Source: Sinomonas atrocyanea
GTDB taxonomy: Bacteria > Actinomycetota > Actinomycetes > Actinomycetales > Micrococcaceae
Reading direction: 5' to 3'
Length of the DNA stretch: 64,000 nt
NCBI RefSeq assembly: GCF_030812675.1
Contig: NZ_JAUSTE010000010.1
Location: 62,001-126,000, forward strand
The position numbers and the translations under genes were made by a program. A model generated the notes under the pieces. The model saw only the letters and a list, made by a program, of their open reading frames with translations, was not told the DNA's origin and ran no database searches. Every line of letters begins with the position of its first letter. The first letter of the stretch is position 1. Positions 45,401-53,413 of this stretch are shown in pieces.

Positions 45401-46962
45401 GTGTCGCCCGTGGTCGGGAAGTAGTTCTGCACGTTGAACGTGGCCATCGTCAGGTTGCCGCCCACCTCCGCGGGAGCAGCCTGGCGGGTGTTCTCGAAGT
45501 GCGCTGGCTGGACCACCGCCGCGTTCGACGGCGTGAGCTGCTCGAGCGGCTGGAGCTTCCACGTGCTGTTGCGGTAGTCGAACACCACGTCGCCCGTGAA
45601 CGTCGTGGGGGAGCCCACGCGGACCGGGTCCGTGGTCGTCAGGTAGGGCAGCGGCTGGGACTTGTTGGCGGCCGACATGAAGTTGGTCGAGGCGCCGTCG
45701 TCCAGGGTGACCTTGCGCGCGGCGCTGTCGGCGACCGCGGCGTTGTATGCGTCAGAGCCGTAGGCCGCGACCGCCGTCGGCTGCACGAGCGCGGAGGTGC
45801 CGGCGGCCAGGCCGATCTCGCCGTACTGGTTCAACGAGTAGTTGTCCGTGACCGTGAACGCGCCCTCCGGGGCCACGAGCATGCCCTCGAGCGCCTCCTT
45901 GGCGGCGTCGGACAGCGGGAGCGTGAATGAGGTCGGCTTGACCTCGGGGGCCGCATCGGAGAGGGTCGTGAGGCCGCCCGCGGCCACCGTGATCTGGGTG
46001 AGGCCGAAGTACTCGCTCACAGCGCCCGTGACCTCGACGTAGTCGCCGCGATGCACCGAGCCGGCCGTTGCGGGGGAGTGGACGAAGATCGCGTCCGACG
46101 ACGTGCGGTCGCCGGCGGCGGTGCCGCCCGACCCGGGGGTCTGGATGTAGTAGCCGTTGAAGCCGCCGGTCGCGTAGACGGCGGTGACCTTGCCACGCGT
46201 CGTGACGGTCTTGCCCGCGAGCGGGCTCGCGGTGCCTGTGCCCTGGATGTCGGCGATGGCCGCCACTCCCGCCGGGTCGGTTCCGGTCCCCGGGTCGGGG
46301 CCGGGATCGGTGCCGCCGCCCGTGGACGCCGAGTTCTGCGGCGTGATGGTGGCACTGAGCGTGAAGTCGGCCGAGTTGTCGTCGGTGTCCTTCCCGCCCG
46401 TGCGGTTGAGGCTCCGCACGTCGCTGTTGCCTGAGGGCGCGGCGGCGGCCTTGGTCTCGAACGTGTTCGAGGTGCCGTAGCCGAGGAGGTCGGCCACGTC
46501 GGGGTTCCCGGTCAGGCTGCCGCTCGGGAGGGTCAGCGCGGTCGCCTTCCTGGCGAGCACGATGGTGCCGGTGGTGCCGGAGGGGTTGAAGCCCGACTGG
46601 ACGTCGGCGGCGGGCAGGCCGGCCCCTGCCGTGCCGTTCGAGCCGCCAGCGACGAGCAGGTAGCCCCCGGCCTTGATGCTCTTGCCGGCCAGGCTCACGG
46701 TGGTGCTCGTGGCCCCGGTGCCGGTCCCCGCCCGGTACTGGAGCGACCACGTGCTCAGGTCGACGTCCTGGGCGGAGGTGTTGCGGAGTTCGACGAACTT
46801 GTTCTTGAAGGCGGCTCCGGCGCTGCCGCCGGAGAGATAGGCCTCATTGATGACGATGCCGGGCGGCTGCTCGGCGGCCGTGGCGGGCACGGCGGAGACC
46901 AGCGGTGACACGACGGCCACCGCGGAGAGGGCGGTCGCCGCTCTCCACGAGAATTTCCCCAT
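42493..46962 (-). CDS. secreted ExeM/NucH-type nuclease fused to 5'-nucleotidase
   Basis: A 1489-residue exported multidomain enzyme. Signal peptide at about 1-31 (ATA-AEQ cleavage). Lamin-tail domain at about 35-150 (IVINEAYLSGG, KFVELRNTS). OB-like domain at about 245-350 (GKVTAVYATGGFNGYYIQTP). Endonuclease/exonuclease/phosphatase domain at about 505-830 (MATFNVQNYFP, ISLEEIENS, LLVGDFNAYQ). Calcineurin-like 5'-nucleotidase at about 840-1110 (NINDFHGRID, LSAGDNIGAS, VGNHEFDMG, TGHTHKEY) with its C-terminal domain to about 1340, then a beta-sandwich tail. It likely degrades extracellular nucleic acids and releases phosphate and nucleosides. No sortase or membrane anchor, so it is secreted. 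ATG with GAAAGAGAA upstream. Confidence 0.93.
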   Translation of the reverse strand: MGKFSWRAATALSAVAVVSPLVSAVPATAAEQPPGIVINEAYLSGGSAGAAFKNKFVELRNTSAQDVDLSTWSLQYRAGTGTGATSTTVSLAGKSIKAGGYLLVAGGSNGTAGAGLPAADVQSGFNPSGTTGTIVLARKATALTLPSGSLTGNPDVADLLGYGTSNTFETKAAAAPSGNSDVRSLNRTGGKDTDDNSADFTLSATITPQNSASTGGGTDPGPDPGTGTDPAGVAAIADIQGTGTASPLAGKTVTTRGKVTAVYATGGFNGYYIQTPGSGGTAAGDRTSSDAIFVHSPATAGSVHRGDYVEVTGAVSEYFGLTQITVAAGGLTTLSDAAPEVKPTSFTLPLSDAAKEALEGMLVAPEGAFTVTDNYSLNQYGEIGLAAGTSALVQPTAVAAYGSDAYNAAVADSAARKVTLDDGASTNFMSAANKSQPLPYLTTTDPVRVGSPTTFTGDVVFDYRNSTWKLQPLEQLTPSNAAVVQPAHFENTRQAAPAEVGGNLTMATFNVQNYFPTTGDTLTGCTYYTDRAGNPITVNSGCDARGAANQENLLRQQAKIVAAINASGAGVISLEEIENSSKFGKNRDSALSILVDALNAAAPDTWAFVPSPAVVPAQEDVIRTAFIYRKAVAAPVGASVILDDAAFTGIARQPLAQAFKPVTGGDGTTFLAIVNHFKSKGSAATPDDTDKGQGASNLARTRQAQALVTFADTMKAAAKTDKVLLVGDFNAYQFEDPIKVLTDAGYIDQEARTGKHTYAFGGMVGSLDHVLASPAADAAVSGADVWNINAYESIALEYSRYNYNVTDYYVADQYRSSDHDPFVLGMNLATAPTEAALRLVNINDFHGRIDANTVKFAGTVEQLKAEAPGGNALFLSAGDNIGASLFASASQDDQPTLDVLNALEAKASAVGNHEFDMGSADLTGRVSSSAKFPYLGANVYQKGTTTPALPEYTVVQSGGLKVAVIGVVTQETPTLVSPGGVSSLDFGDPTDAVNRVAAKIKAENLADVIVAEYHEGAGAGTPDGATLEAEIAAGGPFAKLVTQTSADVAAIFTGHTHKEYTWDGPVPGQPGKTRPVLQTGNYGENVGMIDLTVDLATKQVTRYSQSNVKRSTAADASLVAAYPRVAAVKGIVDAALAEADQIGSQPIGKVTADVTTAFSGGKRDDRASSSTLGGLVADSLLATLKDASAGGAEIGVVNPGGLRAELYYAPDGTVTYAEANAVLPFVNNLWTTSLTGAQVKTMLEQQWQRDDAGNVPSRPYLQLGTSKNLTYTFDSTRPEGDRVTSVQVNGGPIDPQRTYRVGTFSFLAQGGDNFHVFKSGTDTRDSGLIDRDAWISYLAANSPVSPDFAKRSAEVTGAPSSVTPGQKLSVTVGQLDLTSLGSPVNSQVSLTYYPAAGEPVLVGTYGVTGGRAVLDFTVPEFPQGGTYVVSALESKTAVALPISVPVVDQPAPVPASAQCAALGKSLDDPGNRSAKAVEALTRNYARLCH

Positions 46963-47154
46963 ATTCGGTTCTCTTTCACAGGGTGGGTGAGTGAGGTGCT
47001 TGGAGCGAGGTGGAACAGGCTGGATCCAACCAGCGGGATATGAACGGAAGGTTTCGCACCGCGGCCCGCGGCATGACGCCGGAGGCGCGCGGGCGGGCGG
47101 GACGGGACGGGAGTGGCGGCGCGGCCCCCTAGCCGCGGTTCGCACCCCTGCGGC

Positions 47155-47955
47155 CTATGCCTGGCCCTCCTGCCCTCCCTGCCCGAGGTCCTGGGTGATG
47201 CGGAACACCGCTCCGAACGGGTCGGCGAGCGCCGCCATGCGGCCGAACGGGGTGTCGGCGGCGGGCATGAGCACGGTGGCGCCGCCGGCGGTGGCCCGGT
47301 CGACGACCTCGTCCGCGTTCTCGACGGCCCAGTAGACGACCCAATGGGCGGGCACGCCTTCGGGCAGGTCGCGGGCGGCGTCGAAGATGCCGGCCTTGGA
47401 CTCCGGGCCGTCGCCGTAGGTGGAGTAGCGGAAGTCGGGGGTGTCGCTCATGACCGTGAGGTCCCAGCCCAGGGCCTTCGGGTAGAACTCCACGGCGGCG
47501 TCGTAGTCCCGCGCATGGAGCTCGAACCATGCGGGCGTTCCCGGGTCGGCGAGCGCGCCGAAGCCTGTATGGCCCGTGGTCTGCCACGAGCCGAAGGCGG
47601 CGCCGCCGGTGTCGCCGAAGACTGCCATGTGGCCCTGCTCGGGGACCTCCATCGGCGGCATCCAGACCTGGCCGCCGGCGGAGGAGACGGCGTCCGCGGT
47701 CGCGGCGATGTCGTCCGTCTTGAAGTACACGGTCCACACGTCAGGCATGGAGGCCTGCTCCGCCATCTTGCCCATCATGCCGGCCACCATGGCCCCGTCC
47801 TTGAAGGCGGTGACGTAGCCGCCGTACTTCTCCTGGTCGCCGGTCTCGTAGGTCCAGCCGAACAGGTCGGCGTAGAACGCCTTCGCCTTCTCGACGTCGG
47901 TGGTCATGAGGTCGGTCCAGCAGGGTGCGCCGGGCATGAAGTGGGGGGTGGGCAT
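47155..47955 (-). CDS. two-domain VOC (glyoxalase-like) protein
   Basis: A 266-residue protein made of two tandem vicinal-oxygen-chelate domains. The first (about 5-125) opens PCWTDLMTTDVEKAKAFYAD; the second (about 135-260) opens GTPAWFELHARDYDAAVEFY. Each resembles bleomycin-resistance/glyoxalase folds of the kind annotated as VOC family or hydroxylase. The reaction is unknown. ATG with GAGGAGC upstream. It stands alone, with 192 bp to the nuclease gene and 269 bp to tRNA-Ser. Confidence 0.88.
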   Translation of the reverse strand: MPTPHFMPGAPCWTDLMTTDVEKAKAFYADLFGWTYETGDQEKYGGYVTAFKDGAMVAGMMGKMAEQASMPDVWTVYFKTDDIAATADAVSSAGGQVWMPPMEVPEQGHMAVFGDTGGAAFGSWQTTGHTGFGALADPGTPAWFELHARDYDAAVEFYPKALGWDLTVMSDTPDFRYSTYGDGPESKAGIFDAARDLPEGVPAHWVVYWAVENADEVVDRATAGGATVLMPAADTPFGRMAALADPFGAVFRITQDLGQGGQEGQA

Positions 47956-48183
47956 GCGAGCTCCTCGGGTCGGTCTGTCTGGATGTCTGCCGAACTAGCC
48001 GAACGAGACAGACGCTATGTGGCGCATCCGACATTTTTCAAGGATCGGCGGATCCGCGCGCGGACCGCGCCGTGGTCGTCTGCATCCTCGCCTGTGGATA
48101 ACGCCGCGCGGCACCCTGATCCCGCGGCCGGCCGGCGCCCGCCCCGCCCGCCCGCCAGCCCCCCTCAGGCCCTCCGGAACGCG

Positions 48184-48217
48184 GCAGCGCCCCCGGCCGT
48201 GGGACCGGGGGCGCTGC
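48184..48217 (-). terminator. terminator of tRNA-Ser(TGA)
   Basis: A perfect 13-bp stem GCAGCGCCCCCGG / CCGGGGGCGCTGC with an 8-nt loop, 7 bp downstream of the tRNA. Confidence 0.88.
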
Positions 48218-48224
48218 GCCTAGG

Positions 48225-48312
48225 CGGAAGGTAAGGGATTTGAACCCTTGGTACGGGGTGACCGCACACTGGTTTTCAAGACCAGCTCCATAGGCCGCTC
48301 GGACAACCTTCC
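48225..48312 (-). tRNA. tRNA-Ser (TGA)
   Basis: On the minus strand an 88-nt class II tRNA: acceptor GGAAGGT/ACCTTCC, D-arm GTCCGAGCGGCCTATGG, anticodon loop CTTGAAA (anticodon TGA, reads UCN), long variable arm (GTGCGGTCACCCCGTACC), T-arm AAGGGTTCAAATCCCTT, discriminator G. CCA is not encoded. Confidence 0.97.
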
Positions 48313-48383
48313 GTGTCCTAGTAGTGTTTCATAGGCCAGTGATCTCGTGAAAACTTCACGCCCCCTGGGGGAGGAGCACCGAT

Positions 48384-49367
48384 ATGAAGGCCGTGTTCAT
48401 CACCGAGCCCGGAGGGCCGGAGGTACTGCAGGTGCGCGAGGTCGACGCGCCGGAGCCCGGCCCGGGAGAGCTGCTCATCGACGTCGTGGCCGCGGGGATC
48501 AATCGCGCTGACGTCCAGCAGCGCCGCGGGTTCTACCCTCCTCCGCCGGGCGCCTCGGAGATCCCGGGCCTCGAGGTCTCCGGCCGCATCGCCGGATTCG
48601 GGCCCGAGGTCACCCGGCCGTTCGCAGTCGGGGACCGGGTCGTGGCCCTCCTGGCCGGAGGCGGCTACGCAGAGAAGGTCGCGGTCCCCGCCGAGCAGGT
48701 GGTCCGCGTTCCCGAGGGCGTGGACCTCGTCACGGCGGCCGCGCTGCCGGAGACCGCCGCGACGGTCTACTCGAACCTCTTCATGACGGCCCAGCTGGCC
48801 CCGGGCGAGCTGCTCCTCATCCATGGCGCCACCGGCGGGATCGGCACGATGGCGGTCCAGATGGCCAAGGCCTTCGGCGCACGTGTCGCCGCGACGGCGG
48901 GCACGGAGGAGAAGGTCTCGACAGCTCGCGCGTTCCTCGGCGTGGACGTGGCGATCAACTACCGCGAGCAGGACTTCGTCGAGGCGGTCCGCGAGGCCAC
49001 GGACGGCCGCGGGGCGGACGTGATCCTCGACGTGGTCGGCGCGAAGTACCTCGAGCGGAATGTCGAGGCCCTCGCCCCCTACGGCAGGCTCGTGGTGATC
49101 GGGCTCCAGGGCGGGGCCAAGGCCGAGCTCAATCTGGGCACGCTCCTGAGCAAGCGCGCCGCCGTGATCGCCACGTCCCTCCGGCCGCGCCCGGTGGAGG
49201 AGAAGGGGGCCATCATGGCTGCGGTCAAGGAGCATGTGTGGCCGCTCGTCACGGATGGCCGCATCAAGCCGCTCGTGGACAAGTCCTTCCCGCTGGCCCA
49301 GGTGACTGCGGCGCACGAGTACTTCGACTCGGGCGAGCACGTGGGCAAGATCCTCCTCACGATGTAG
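48384..49367 (+). CDS. NAD(P)H:quinone oxidoreductase, PIG3-type
   Basis: A 327-residue zinc-free medium-chain dehydrogenase/reductase. The N-terminal GroES-like domain includes NRADVQQRRGFYPPPPG and the PIG3/QOR-type GLEVSGRI. The Rossmann motif LIHGATGGIGTMAVQMAK lies near 148. The C-terminal SFPLAQVTAAHEYFDSGEHVGKI ends the fold. It probably reduces quinones with NADPH in the cytoplasm. ATG with GGGGAGGAGC about 7 nt upstream. The promoter lies in the 71-bp gap from tRNA-Ser. Confidence 0.93.
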   Translation: MKAVFITEPGGPEVLQVREVDAPEPGPGELLIDVVAAGINRADVQQRRGFYPPPPGASEIPGLEVSGRIAGFGPEVTRPFAVGDRVVALLAGGGYAEKVAVPAEQVVRVPEGVDLVTAAALPETAATVYSNLFMTAQLAPGELLLIHGATGGIGTMAVQMAKAFGARVAATAGTEEKVSTARAFLGVDVAINYREQDFVEAVREATDGRGADVILDVVGAKYLERNVEALAPYGRLVVIGLQGGAKAELNLGTLLSKRAAVIATSLRPRPVEEKGAIMAAVKEHVWPLVTDGRIKPLVDKSFPLAQVTAAHEYFDSGEHVGKILLTM

Positions 49368-49384
49368 CCGGCGTCGCGGGCCGC

Positions 49385-49432
49385 GCACGACGCCGGCCAC
49401 TCACCGCGCGCGGGTGCGGCCCGCCGTCGTGC
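49385..49432. terminator. imperfect terminator hairpin, GCACGACGG-arm family
   Basis: GCACGACGCCGGCC pairs imperfectly with GGCCCGCCGTCGTGC across a 19-nt loop just after the quinone oxidoreductase stop. It shares its outer arm with other terminators in the window. Confidence 0.6.
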
Positions 49433-49570
49433 TTCCCGTCGGCGCCGCTCACCGCGTGCTCCCTACCGCTCACCGCAGCGCCCGGCACGGGCCGGACACC
49501 GGGGCGGTCGGCGCCGTGCCCTCTGGCTAGGGTCGAGAGCATCCATCACTCTCGCTCGAGGAGGAGCACC

Positions 49571-51868
49571 ATGAGTACCGTCTCACGCCGCGCTGGGGGA
49601 GCGCCCGAGACAGGCCCGGCCGAGGGCGACCTCGTCCAGGACCCGGCCCTGCCGCCGGTCGCCGTCGACCCCGCGAGGCTCGAGGCGGAGAGGCGCTGGA
49701 CCCCCGCCAAGATCGCCCTCTGGACCGCCATCGCGCTCGTGGGAGGGCTCGCGTGGGTCATGCTCGCGCTGGTCCGCGGCGAGACGGTGAACGCGATCTG
49801 GTTCGTCTTCGCCGCCGTCTGCACGTACCTCATCGGCTACCGGTTGTACTCCAAGTACATCGAGAAGCACCTGCTCAGGCCCAACGACGTCCGCGCGACG
49901 CCGGCCGAGTACAACGCCGACGGCAAGGACTTCGTCCGCACGGACCGCAATGTCCTCTTCGGCCACCACTTCGCCGCGATCGCCGGCGCCGGCCCGCTCG
50001 TGGGCCCCATCCTGGCCGCGCAGATGGGCTACCTGCCCGGCACGATCTGGATCATCGTGGGCGTGGTCCTCGCCGGCGCGGTGCAGGACTACCTCGTGAT
50101 GTTCTTCTCGATGCGCCGCGGTGGCCGCTCGCTCGGCCAGATGGCCCGCGAGGAGCTCGGGGTCATCGGCGGAACGGCAGCGCTGCTCGCGACCTTGCTC
50201 ATCATGATCATCATCGTGGCCATCCTCGCCCTCGTGGTGGTCAACGCCCTCGGCGAGAGCCCGTGGGGCGTCTTCTCGGTTGCCATGACCATTCCGATCG
50301 CGCTGTTCATGGGCGTCTATCTGCGCTTCATCCGCCCGGGCAAGGTCATGGAGGTCTCCGTGATCGGGTTCGTGCTCCTCATGGCCGCGATCATCGGCGG
50401 CGGCTGGGTCTCGCACACCGACTGGGGCCAGGCGCTCTTCCACCTCGACCGGCTCCCGATCGCCTGGGGCCTCATCGTCTACGGCTTCGTCGCGGCCGTG
50501 CTGCCCGTCTGGCTCCTGCTCGCCCCGCGCGACTACCTCTCGACCTTCATGAAGATCGGCGTGATCGCTCTCCTCGCGGTGGCGATCATCGTGGTGCGCC
50601 CCGAGATCAGCGCCCCGGCGTTCAGCGAGTACGCGTTCAAGGACAACGGCCCCGTCTTCGCCGGCGGCCTCTTCCCCTTCCTGTTCGTGACGATCGCCTG
50701 CGGTGCCCTCTCCGGCTTCCACGCCCTCATCTCCTCCGGCACCACCCCGAAGCTGATCGAGAAGGAGCGCCAGACCCGCTTCATCGGCTACGGCGGCATG
50801 CTCATGGAGTCCTTCGTGGCGATCATGGCCCTCGTCGCCGCGGTCTCGATCGACCGCGGGCTCTACTTCGTCATGAACGCCCCGGCCAACCTCACGGGCG
50901 GCTCCGTCCAGCAGGCCGCGGCCTGGGTCAACGGCCTGGGCCTCGCGGGCGTCAACGTCACTCCCGAGATGCTTTCGGGGACGGCCCAGGGCGTGGGGGA
51001 AGCCTCGATCGTCTCCCGGACGGGCGGCGCGCCGACCCTCGCGGTGGGCCTGAGCCACATCATGCAGCAGCTCATCGGCGGTGCGGGCCTCGCGGCCTTC
51101 TGGTACCACTTCGCCATCATGTTCGAGGCGCTGTTCATCCTCACCGCGGTGGACGCCGGCACCCGCGTGGCCCGGTTCATGCTGCAGGACTCGATCGGGA
51201 ACTTCGTCCCGAAGTTCAAGGACACCTCGTGGCGCCTCGGCGCCTGGCTCTGCACGGCGGCCATGGTCCTCGGCTGGGGCTACATCCTGATCCTCGGCGT
51301 CACCGATCCCCTCGGCGGCATCAACACGTTCTTCCCGCTGTTCGGCATCGCGAACCAGCTCCTCGCGGCGATCGCGCTCGCGGTGTGCCTGGCCATCGTG
51401 GCCAAGCGGCGGACGTTCGGCCACCTGTGGATCGTGGCCCTGCCGCTCGCGTTCGCGGCCGTCGTGACCATCACGGCGAGTGCCTACAAGATCTTCTCGC
51501 CGGTCCCGGCGGTGGGCTACTTCGCCCAGAATGCCGCCTTCGCCAAGGCGCTCGCTGACGGGAAGACCTCGTTCGGCACCGCGAAGACGGTCGCCGCCAT
51601 GGAGGCCGTGGTCCGCAACACGATGGTCCAGGGCGTGCTGAGCGTTGTGTTCGTGGTGCTCTCGATCATCGTGATCCTCGCCGCGCTCGTCGCGACGTTC
51701 AAGGCCTTCCGCGGGATCGGCGTGGGCCCGGAGGCCGATACCGAGGACCCCGCCGTGCCCTCGCGGGTCTTCGCCCCCGCGGGAATGGTGCCCACCGGGG
51801 CCGAACGCGAAGTCCTCGCCCAGTGGCGCGACGCCGGCATGGACACGACGCCGGCGGGTCACCACTGA
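49571..51868 (+). CDS. cstA: carbon starvation protein CstA, pyruvate/peptide transporter
   Basis: A 765-residue polytopic membrane protein (about 16-18 helices) of the CstA family. Family blocks include the opening RLYSKYIEKHLLRPND, GPLVGPILAAQMGYLPG and GFHALISSGTTPK. CstA proteins take up pyruvate or peptides during carbon starvation. ATG with GAGGAGGAGC upstream. The small YbdD-family gene starts on its stop codon (TGATG), as in E. coli cstA-ybdD. A CRP-like site was not found in the short upstream gap. Confidence 0.95.
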   Translation: MSTVSRRAGGAPETGPAEGDLVQDPALPPVAVDPARLEAERRWTPAKIALWTAIALVGGLAWVMLALVRGETVNAIWFVFAAVCTYLIGYRLYSKYIEKHLLRPNDVRATPAEYNADGKDFVRTDRNVLFGHHFAAIAGAGPLVGPILAAQMGYLPGTIWIIVGVVLAGAVQDYLVMFFSMRRGGRSLGQMAREELGVIGGTAALLATLLIMIIIVAILALVVVNALGESPWGVFSVAMTIPIALFMGVYLRFIRPGKVMEVSVIGFVLLMAAIIGGGWVSHTDWGQALFHLDRLPIAWGLIVYGFVAAVLPVWLLLAPRDYLSTFMKIGVIALLAVAIIVVRPEISAPAFSEYAFKDNGPVFAGGLFPFLFVTIACGALSGFHALISSGTTPKLIEKERQTRFIGYGGMLMESFVAIMALVAAVSIDRGLYFVMNAPANLTGGSVQQAAAWVNGLGLAGVNVTPEMLSGTAQGVGEASIVSRTGGAPTLAVGLSHIMQQLIGGAGLAAFWYHFAIMFEALFILTAVDAGTRVARFMLQDSIGNFVPKFKDTSWRLGAWLCTAAMVLGWGYILILGVTDPLGGINTFFPLFGIANQLLAAIALAVCLAIVAKRRTFGHLWIVALPLAFAAVVTITASAYKIFSPVPAVGYFAQNAAFAKALADGKTSFGTAKTVAAMEAVVRNTMVQGVLSVVFVVLSIIVILAALVATFKAFRGIGVGPEADTEDPAVPSRVFAPAGMVPTGAEREVLAQWRDAGMDTTPAGHH

Positions 51869-52119
51869 TGTCCCCCTCATCGGCCCGTCCTGGCGGCGCC
51901 GGGCGCACGACGGCGGTCGCCGCCGTGCGCTCGGTCCTCGCCGGGGCGCGGGCGCTCGCTCGCGGGGTCATGGGCGCCGACGCGTACGAGAGGTACCTCG
52001 AGCACCACCGGGCGGAGCAGGCCGCGGGCCGGTGCGGCGCGCCGGCGATGACCGAGCGGGAGTTCTGGCGCGACCACGCCGACCGCCAGGACGCGAACCC
52101 GCAGGGCCGGTGCTGCTGA
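51868..52119 (+). CDS. YbdD/YjiX-family CstA partner
   Basis: An 83-residue protein. The C-terminal 55 residues are the YbdD/YjiX domain: MGADAYERYLEHHR, MTEREFWRDHADRQ and the terminal GRCC. Family members are co-transcribed with CstA/BtsT-type transporters and are thought to assist transport. Its ATG shares an A with the cstA stop (TGATG), so expression is coupled. The N-terminal 25 residues are an Ala/Arg-rich extension. Confidence 0.9.
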   Translation: MSPSSARPGGAGRTTAVAAVRSVLAGARALARGVMGADAYERYLEHHRAEQAAGRCGAPAMTEREFWRDHADRQDANPQGRCC

Positions 52120-52209
52120 CCGGCCCCCGCTGAACAGGGGCGCCGGGCGCGGTCCCGGCGCGGCACTTCGCCCCGTGGCCCGGCGCGGGGCGCGTGAGAG
52201 GATGGCGCT

Positions 52210-52857
52210 ATGACGTCAGCGGGGAACGAGCATACGGACGGGCAGGCAGCGGACCACACGGAGGAACCCGTCGAGGGGACCGCGATCGAGGGCGACGCCG
52301 CCGCGGAGGCCGGCCACGCGGCGTCGTCCGCGCAGCAGCCGAGGCGGGCGAACCTGCAGGAGCTCGTGGACGAGCCGGCGAAGGTCATGCGGATCGGCAC
52401 GATGATCCGGCAGCTCCTCGAGGAAGTGAAGGGGTCCCCGCTCGACGAGGCAGCCCGCGAGCGCCTCGCCGAGATCCACGAGCGCTCGATCCGCGAGCTC
52501 GAGGACGGCCTCGCGCCCGAGCTCGTCGACGAGCTCCACCGCATCTCGCTGCCGTTCTCGGACGAGTCGGTGCCCTCGGAGTCCGAGCTCCGCGTCGCCC
52601 AGGCCCAGCTCGTGGGCTGGCTCGAGGGTCTCTTCCACGGCATCCAGACGGCCATCGCCGCGCAGCAGGCCGCCCACCAGCTCGCCGCTGCGCAGGTGCA
52701 GCTGCGCCAGCTCCCGCCCGGAACCATGATCGCGCCGGGCGTGGTCATCGGCCCGAACGGCGAGCCCCAGCGCGCGGCCCAGGGGCCCGGACAGATGCCC
52801 GGCCAGCGGCAGGGCATCCCCCGCGATCCGGACCACGGCCCGGGCCAGTACCTCTGA
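52210..52857 (+). CDS. bpa: bacterial proteasome activator Bpa
   Basis: A 215-residue protein matching Bpa (Rv3780-type, DUF2587). The helical core is at about 50-165: KVMRIGTMIRQLLEEVK, HERSIRELEDGLAPELVDEL, AQAQLVGWLEGLFHGIQTAI. The C-terminal GPGQYL is the proteasome-docking tail. Bpa forms a ring that opens the 20S proteasome without ATP and helps degrade damaged proteins, including HspR in mycobacteria. That is relevant because a HAIR-controlled gene lies in the same window. ATG 6 nt after GAGGAT (leaderless style). The N-terminal 45 residues are acidic and disordered. Confidence 0.95.
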   Translation: MTSAGNEHTDGQAADHTEEPVEGTAIEGDAAAEAGHAASSAQQPRRANLQELVDEPAKVMRIGTMIRQLLEEVKGSPLDEAARERLAEIHERSIRELEDGLAPELVDELHRISLPFSDESVPSESELRVAQAQLVGWLEGLFHGIQTAIAAQQAAHQLAAAQVQLRQLPPGTMIAPGVVIGPNGEPQRAAQGPGQMPGQRQGIPRDPDHGPGQYL

Positions 52858-52865
52858 GCGTCTCC

Positions 52866-53306
52866 GTGGGATTCATCAAGTCCGCCCTCGCCGGCCGCCG
52901 TGACGACGCCGAGCTCGGCAAGGGCCTGTGGCGCCGCGCGCACGACCGCTTCCGCAGGGGCCTCGACCGCTACCACCAGGTCCTCGAGGGGATCGACGAC
53001 GACACTCTCTACAGCGAGCTCGTGGTCATCGCCGACGGCCTTGCCGACCTCCTTCCCCGGGTGCGGGCGGTCTGCGCCGAGGCGCAGCGCCGCTCCCCGA
53101 GCGAGGGGCTCGACGTCCCGGGCGACTACGCGGCCGTGCACCGCGCCCTCTCCCGTGCAGGCAATGCCCTCGCGACCACGGCTGAGGCGGCCGCCATGCT
53201 GCGCCTCGCCGTCGGTCACGTGCCCGTAGGGGCGCTGTCCGTGCAGCGCCGGGCCGCGACCGTGCTCGAGCATGTGCAGGAGGCCGAGGAGCTCATGCGC
53301 CGCTGA
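52866..53306 (+). CDS. hypothetical helical protein downstream of bpa
   Basis: A 146-residue protein starting at a GTG 8 bp after the bpa stop. It is helical throughout: FRRGLDRYHQVLEGIDDDTL, VVIADGLADLLPRVRAVCAE, and a final ATVLEHVQEAEELMRR. No membrane segment. I do not recognise a named family. Tight linkage suggests co-expression with the proteasome activator. No clear ribosome site is visible, so translation is probably coupled to bpa. Confidence 0.75.
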   Translation: MGFIKSALAGRRDDAELGKGLWRRAHDRFRRGLDRYHQVLEGIDDDTLYSELVVIADGLADLLPRVRAVCAEAQRRSPSEGLDVPGDYAAVHRALSRAGNALATTAEAAAMLRLAVGHVPVGALSVQRRAATVLEHVQEAEELMRR

Positions 53307-53413
53307 GCTGTACGGCTCCCCGGATCTATTCCGCGGTTCGCGCTCCGCGAAGTCCGCTGGGAAATCCCTTGGAACCGCCGGTGCGCGCGCCCCGCGGTGG
53401 CAGGATGGGCAGC

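Noticed and set aside
46963-47154. A Pho box upstream of the secreted nuclease
   Set aside because: Only one GTTCA-like half-site was seen, without the 11-bp direct repeat needed for PhoP binding.
51908-51937. A hairpin with a GCGCACGACGG arm at the start of the YbdD-family gene
   Set aside because: It lies inside coding sequence and its short GC-rich dyad is easily explained by Ala/Val/Arg codons.
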